From positions 1 through 16,711 of the forward strand of contig JAUXJP010000003.1 of assembly GCA_030624695.1 (NCBI GenBank): DNA of 16,711 nucleotides, read 5' to 3'. The position numbers were made by a program, and so were the translations under genes. Shown piece after piece: positions 13,234-16,711 of this stretch. Positions within the stretch are counted from its first letter, which is position 1; every line of letters starts with the position of its first letter. Origin of the DNA: Candidatus Dadabacteria bacterium (lineage in GTDB: Bacteria; Desulfobacterota_D; UBA1144; Nemesobacterales; JAJCZQ01). Below the pieces are notes generated by a model. The model made no database searches and was not told the DNA's origin. It saw only the letters and a program-made list of their open reading frames with translations.

Positions 13234-14513
13234 AGACTTTAATTAAGAATGGAAAAGTTATAGATCCATCACAAAAGATTGAAAAAAAGATGAATATTTT
13301 GATCGATGGAAAATTAATTAAAGAATATCCAGGCAATATTAAAGAATTAGAAAAAAGAAAGGATTTAAAGGTTATTGATGCCAATAAACTTGTAGTTGTA
13401 CCGGGACTTATAGATATTCATGTACATCTCAGAGAACCTGGCTTTGAACATAAAGAAACTATAAGGACAGGAACCCTTTCGGCAGCGGCAGGTGGTTTTA
13501 CCTCTATAGCCTGCATGCCAAATACTGACCCAATTAACGACAATGCATCTGTAACTGACTACATATTACTTAAAGCAAGAACAGAAGGGATTGTTAATGT
13601 ACTTCCAATAGGTGCAATTACAAAATCAGAAGAAGGAAATCAACTTGCAGAAATTGGAGAAATGTATAAAGCAGGATGTGTAGCAATATCAGATGATGGT
13701 ATGCCTGTTACAAATTCCAATCTAATGAGAAGGGCAATGGAATATGTAAAGGCTTTTAATTTGCCTGTAATTGTGCATGCTGAAGATACATATCTTTCTG
13801 ACGATGGTGTTATGAATGAAGGAAAAACATCAACTATGCTCGGTCTCAAAGGAATTCCGAATGCTTCAGAAGAGGTAATGATTGCAAGAGATATATTCCT
13901 TTCTGAATTAACTGGCACTGATCTGCATATATGCCATGTTTCTACTGAGGGATCTGTAAGAGTAATAAGGGAAGCTAAAAAAAGAGGCGTAAAAGTAACT
14001 GCTGAAGCAACACCCCATCATTTCCTTTTAACTGATGAAGAGGTATACAATTATAATACAAATGCGAAAATGAATCCTCCACTTAGAACCTCTAAAGATG
14101 TAAAAGCCATAATTAAGGGTTTAAAAGATGGGACGCTTGATGTAATAGCAACAGATCATGCACCTCATAGCGAAGATGAAAAAAATGTTGAATTTGATAT
14201 CGCACCTTTTGGAATTGTAGGACTTGAAACAGCTTTACCTTTATCATTAAAACTTGTTGAGGATAAAATATTAACGATTAGTCAGCTGATTGAAAAACTT
14301 ACAATAAATCCGGCTAACATTGTTAATTCCGATAAAGGTACACTTAAAAAAAATAAAGTTGCTGACATAACTATTTTTGATCCCAAAGAAGAATACTTAA
14401 TTGATAAAAATAATTTTTATTCAAAAGGCAAAAATACTCCTTTTCAAGACTGGAAAGTACGTGGAAAAGTGAAATATACAATTGTTTCCGGTAAAATTGT
14501 CTATAAAAATTAA
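13230..14513 (+). CDS. pyrC: Dihydroorotase, class I
   Basis: Zinc metalloenzyme of the amidohydrolase superfamily that cyclises carbamoyl-aspartate to dihydroorotate. Of 427 residues, normal for the long class I form. Metal and catalytic residues are all recognisable: DIHVHLREPGFEHKE (His64, His66), ISDDGMPV (Asp155/156), VHAEDTYL (His183), LHICHVST (His236) and ATDHAPHSEDEK (Asp309). IACMPNTDP and FGIVGLETALPL are further class I signatures. Because none of the metal-site residues is missing, this is an active enzyme, not a PyrC-like pseudo-dihydroorotase. The ATG overlaps the pyrB stop (ATGA), so the two subunits are probably made in matched amounts. Confidence 0.96.
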   Translation: MKTLIKNGKVIDPSQKIEKKMNILIDGKLIKEYPGNIKELEKRKDLKVIDANKLVVVPGLIDIHVHLREPGFEHKETIRTGTLSAAAGGFTSIACMPNTDPINDNASVTDYILLKARTEGIVNVLPIGAITKSEEGNQLAEIGEMYKAGCVAISDDGMPVTNSNLMRRAMEYVKAFNLPVIVHAEDTYLSDDGVMNEGKTSTMLGLKGIPNASEEVMIARDIFLSELTGTDLHICHVSTEGSVRVIREAKKRGVKVTAEATPHHFLLTDEEVYNYNTNAKMNPPLRTSKDVKAIIKGLKDGTLDVIATDHAPHSEDEKNVEFDIAPFGIVGLETALPLSLKLVEDKILTISQLIEKLTINPANIVNSDKGTLKKNKVADITIFDPKEEYLIDKNNFYSKGKNTPFQDWKVRGKVKYTIVSGKIVYKN

Positions 14514-14523
14514 ATTTCTTTAA

Positions 14524-14552
14524 TTGTTACCTCCCTATTTATTTAATAGAAT
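14524..14552 (+). promoter_or_regulatory. Candidate promoter before the thioesterase gene
   Basis: -35 TTGTTA (14524-14529), 17-nt spacer and -10 TAGAAT (14547-14552), matching 9 of 12 consensus bases. The predicted start site near 14559 is about 7 nt before the ATG, again leaving almost no leader. Confidence 0.4.
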
Positions 14553-14565
14553 ATAAAGAATTATT

Positions 14566-14997
14566 ATGCCTAAAGAAAATAAAACTGATAAAATTGAACT
14601 AAAACAGAATATAGATATTATTTTTAACGCGGTTGAATACTTTAACACACTGGGAATCGAGATCCTTGAATATACAGACGGAAGCTCAATACTTAAATTA
14701 CCATTTGATAAAAAACTGACACAACCCTTTGGTATAATGCACGGTGGAGCGCTTTTTTCACTTGCTGACGGAGCATGTGGTCTTGCAATACTCAGCACGA
14801 TGAAAGAAATAAAACCATTTGTAACTGCTGAGATGAAAATAAATTATCTCGAGCCTGTTAATTCCGGAGACACATTTGCATATGCCAGGGTATTGAGAAA
14901 AGGCAGAGTTGTCCCAATTGAAGTAGAGTTGAAGAATTCAGGAATATTGGTTGCTAAAGCAATTTCTACATATATTATTTTAGATTCTAAAAAATAA
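14566..14997 (+). CDS. PaaI-like hotdog-fold acyl-CoA thioesterase
   Basis: Small cytoplasmic hotdog-fold protein of 143 residues. The family motif is FGIMHGGALFSLADGACGLA (55-74), with His59-Gly60-Gly61 at the start of the central helix and Asp68 as the likely catalytic acid. AEMKINYLEPVNSGD (103-117 region) and the C-terminal strand pattern match PaaI/YbgC-adjacent thioesterases. These hydrolyse acyl- or aryl-CoA thioesters; the substrate cannot be determined from sequence. The first 17 or so residues are charged and poorly conserved in type, so the start could be slightly different, but the ATG at 14566 is the first. It lies 52 nt after pyrC with its own possible promoter, and 15 nt before lysS, so it may be co-expressed with lysS. 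Confidence 0.88.
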   Translation: MPKENKTDKIELKQNIDIIFNAVEYFNTLGIEILEYTDGSSILKLPFDKKLTQPFGIMHGGALFSLADGACGLAILSTMKEIKPFVTAEMKINYLEPVNSGDTFAYARVLRKGRVVPIEVELKNSGILVAKAISTYIILDSKK

Positions 14998-15012
14998 TAA
15001 AAAGGTTCCTAT

Positions 15013-16482
15013 ATGAACGATAAATTAAATGACCAAACAAAAGTCCGTATTGAAAAAGTTAATAGTCTAAAAGAACAGAACATTAATCCTTATTCAAACA
15101 ATTTTAAACCAAAAAATTATACAAAAGACATTCTAAATGTATTTGCAGAAAAAACTCATGAAGAGCTGGAACAGGTTGAAGATATTTTTATTGTATCAGG
15201 AAGGATCTTGTCCAAACGTGATTTCGGTAAAAGTATATTTTTTAATTTACAGGATCGAACCGGCCAGCTGCAGGGGTTTGTACAAAAAAACCACTTAGGT
15301 GAAGAAAAACACCTTTTATTTAAAAAATACGTAGATGTAGGGGATATTATTGGTATAGTTGGAATATTATTTAAGACTAAAACCGGAGAATTAACGTTGA
15401 AAGTTAATGATTTTCAGATACTAACTAAATCATTAAGACCTCTTCCTGAGAAATGGCACGGCCTTCAGGATGTAGAAATAAGATATAGGCAAAGATATCT
15501 TGATCTCATCTCCAATAGTGAAATTAAAGAGAAATTCTTAAATAGAAATAAAATAATAAAGTTTATAAAAAACTATCTGGATAGCAGGGATTTTATCGAA
15601 GTTGAAACCCCTATACTACATTCCGTAGCAGGCGGCGCAGCTGCAAAACCTTTCACTACTCATCACAACGCACTTGATATGGACCTTTTTTTAAGAATAG
15701 CCCCAGAACTTTATTTAAAAAGATTGGTAGTTGGTGGGATAGAAAGAGTATATGAACTCGGAAGAACATTTAGGAATGAAGGTGTCTCCACTAGGCATAA
15801 TCCAGAATTTACAATGATAGAGTTTTACCAATCCTATGCAACTTATGAAGATTTAATGGTTTTAATTGAAGAAATGATTAGTGAACTTTGTGAAACTATG
15901 CATGGAAAAAAAGTAATTCAGTTTGCTGATAAAACAATTGATTTTAGTACGCCCTGGAAAAGGTTAAATATATATGATTCTCTGGCTGAAATTTATGGCG
16001 CTGAGTTAATTAATAATGAAAAAGAAATTCTTGAAAAAGCGAAAGAACATGGTATTGAACACCATAATATAAAAGGTAAAGCAATTACAGAACTGTTTGA
16101 GTTAGAGATTGGTGAAAAACTTACTGATCCTACATTCGTATATGCTTTCCCAACCGACGTATCACCTCTTGCAAGAAAGAATGATTTAAATCCCGAAATA
16201 ACTGACAGGTTTGAACTTTATATTAATGGTTGGGAGATAGCAAATGCTTTTTCGGAGTTAAATGATCCAATTGACCAGAAACAAAGATTTGAAACTCAAA
16301 TAGAAAATAAAGATAAAGGTGAAGAAGAATATCACGAAATGGACAGTGATTATATAACTGCACTTGAGTACGGAATGCCTCCAACTGCAGGTGCAGGTAT
16401 TGGTATAGACCGACTTGTCATGTTACTGACAAATTCAGAATCTATTAGAGAAGTTATATTTTTTCCACTATTAAAGTCTTGA
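15013..16482 (+). CDS. lysS: Lysyl-tRNA synthetase, class II
   Basis: Charges tRNA-Lys with lysine in the cytoplasm. Of 489 residues, standard length. The N-terminal OB-fold anticodon-binding domain spans about 57-140 (IFIVSGRILSKRDFGKSIFF). The class II core has motif 1 around DSRDFIEVETPIL (190-202), motif 2 FRNEGVSTRHNPEFTMIEFY (253-272), and motif 3 GAGIGIDRLVMLL (460-472). AKPFTTHHNALDMDLFLRIA precedes motif 2 as expected. AAAGG stands 7 nt before the ATG. The stop codon overlaps the next start by one base (TGATG), and lysS followed by lolC/E is a conserved order in several Gram-negative lineages. Confidence 0.97.
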   Translation: MNDKLNDQTKVRIEKVNSLKEQNINPYSNNFKPKNYTKDILNVFAEKTHEELEQVEDIFIVSGRILSKRDFGKSIFFNLQDRTGQLQGFVQKNHLGEEKHLLFKKYVDVGDIIGIVGILFKTKTGELTLKVNDFQILTKSLRPLPEKWHGLQDVEIRYRQRYLDLISNSEIKEKFLNRNKIIKFIKNYLDSRDFIEVETPILHSVAGGAAAKPFTTHHNALDMDLFLRIAPELYLKRLVVGGIERVYELGRTFRNEGVSTRHNPEFTMIEFYQSYATYEDLMVLIEEMISELCETMHGKKVIQFADKTIDFSTPWKRLNIYDSLAEIYGAELINNEKEILEKAKEHGIEHHNIKGKAITELFELEIGEKLTDPTFVYAFPTDVSPLARKNDLNPEITDRFELYINGWEIANAFSELNDPIDQKQRFETQIENKDKGEEEYHEMDSDYITALEYGMPPTAGAGIGIDRLVMLLTNSESIREVIFFPLLKS

Positions 16483-16711
16483 TGCTATACGAATTATTTA
16501 TCTCCTTAAGATATATTGTTTCAAAAAAAAGTCAGAAATTTGTTTCTGTTACCGCATTAATTTCGATTCTTGGTGTATTGATCGGAGTAATGGCACTTAA
16601 CACAGTTCTTGCTGTAATGGGTGGATTTGAAGAAGAACTAAGAAACAAGATACTTGGTGTTAGCTCACATATAGCTGTTCTAAGTTACAACGGCCCGATA
16701 GATAAATACGA
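16482..16711 (+). CDS. Lipoprotein-releasing ABC transporter permease LolC/LolE, N-terminal part
   Basis: Partial gene: 76 codons are visible before the right edge. The product begins MLYELFISLRYIVSKKSQKF and continues with a membrane segment (about residues 22-45, ALISILGVLIGVMALNTVLAV) and the family string GGFEEELRNKILG followed by SSHIAVL. This is the classic start of LolC/LolE, the inner-membrane subunit that extracts lipoproteins for the LolA carrier; the single-type LolF/LolC form cannot be distinguished from LolE here. Its ATG overlaps the lysS stop (TGATG). Presence of this gene argues for an outer membrane. The ATPase LolD would be expected just downstream. Confidence 0.9.
   Translation, partial: MLYELFISLRYIVSKKSQKFVSVTALISILGVLIGVMALNTVLAVMGGFEEELRNKILGVSSHIAVLSYNGPIDKY

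Noticed and set aside
1..16711. tRNA genes, CRISPR repeats, phage or intact insertion-sequence genes.
   Set aside because: No cloverleaf-like sequence, regularly spaced repeats or transposase/integrase motifs were seen on either strand by reading.

Overview
The window is AT-rich, tightly packed bacterial chromosome from a Gram-negative organism. Evidence for Gram-negative is the start of a LolC/LolE lipoprotein-release permease at the right edge and a TlpA-like thioredoxin with a lipoprotein-type leader. Protein style (a bifunctional Rel starting MIRLNDII, LepB with a helical N-terminal extension, lysS followed by lolC/E, class I PyrC) suggests a Desulfobacterota/Deferribacterota-grade lineage. 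No rRNA or tRNA is present to settle taxonomy, so this is only an inference.

Left block (1-6378, all minus strand, listed in transcription order). A six-gene cluster reads arsM, an AhpD/CMD-like small protein, arsS, a DUF2064 glycosyltransferase, a TlpA-like thioredoxin and ccdA. The first four match the known arsenosugar biosynthesis set: ArsM methylates As(III), ArsS is a radical SAM enzyme thought to attach the SAM-derived adenosyl/ribosyl group to the methylated arsenic, and the glycosyltransferase probably elaborates the sugar. The TlpA/CcdA pair looks like a thiol-redox relay attached to the same operon. A sigma70-type promoter lies upstream of arsM. Beyond ccdA a second strong promoter, with an unusually long leader, drives malic enzyme and then a FieF-like cation diffusion facilitator that runs off the left edge.

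Middle (6379-7573). A 174-nt divergent region separates arsM from a HAD phosphatase/phosphomutase gene on the plus strand. A 337-nt non-coding stretch follows. It holds a possible decayed mobile-element end, a promoter, and a perfect 17-bp stem-loop placed at the predicted 5' end of the gmk mRNA.

Right block (7574-16711, all plus strand). The order is gmk, rel, lepB, a small membrane protein, pyrR, pyrB, pyrC, a PaaI-like thioesterase, lysS and lolC/E (cut by the edge). This is a housekeeping run joining guanine nucleotide and (p)ppGpp metabolism, protein secretion, pyrimidine synthesis, and lysyl-tRNA charging plus lipoprotein export. Several pairs overlap (pyrR/pyrB, pyrB/pyrC, lysS/lolC), which implies coupling. 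Promoters before lepB and the thioesterase sit so close to the start codons that their mRNAs may be almost leaderless. No CRISPR array, intact insertion sequence, phage gene or tRNA was seen.
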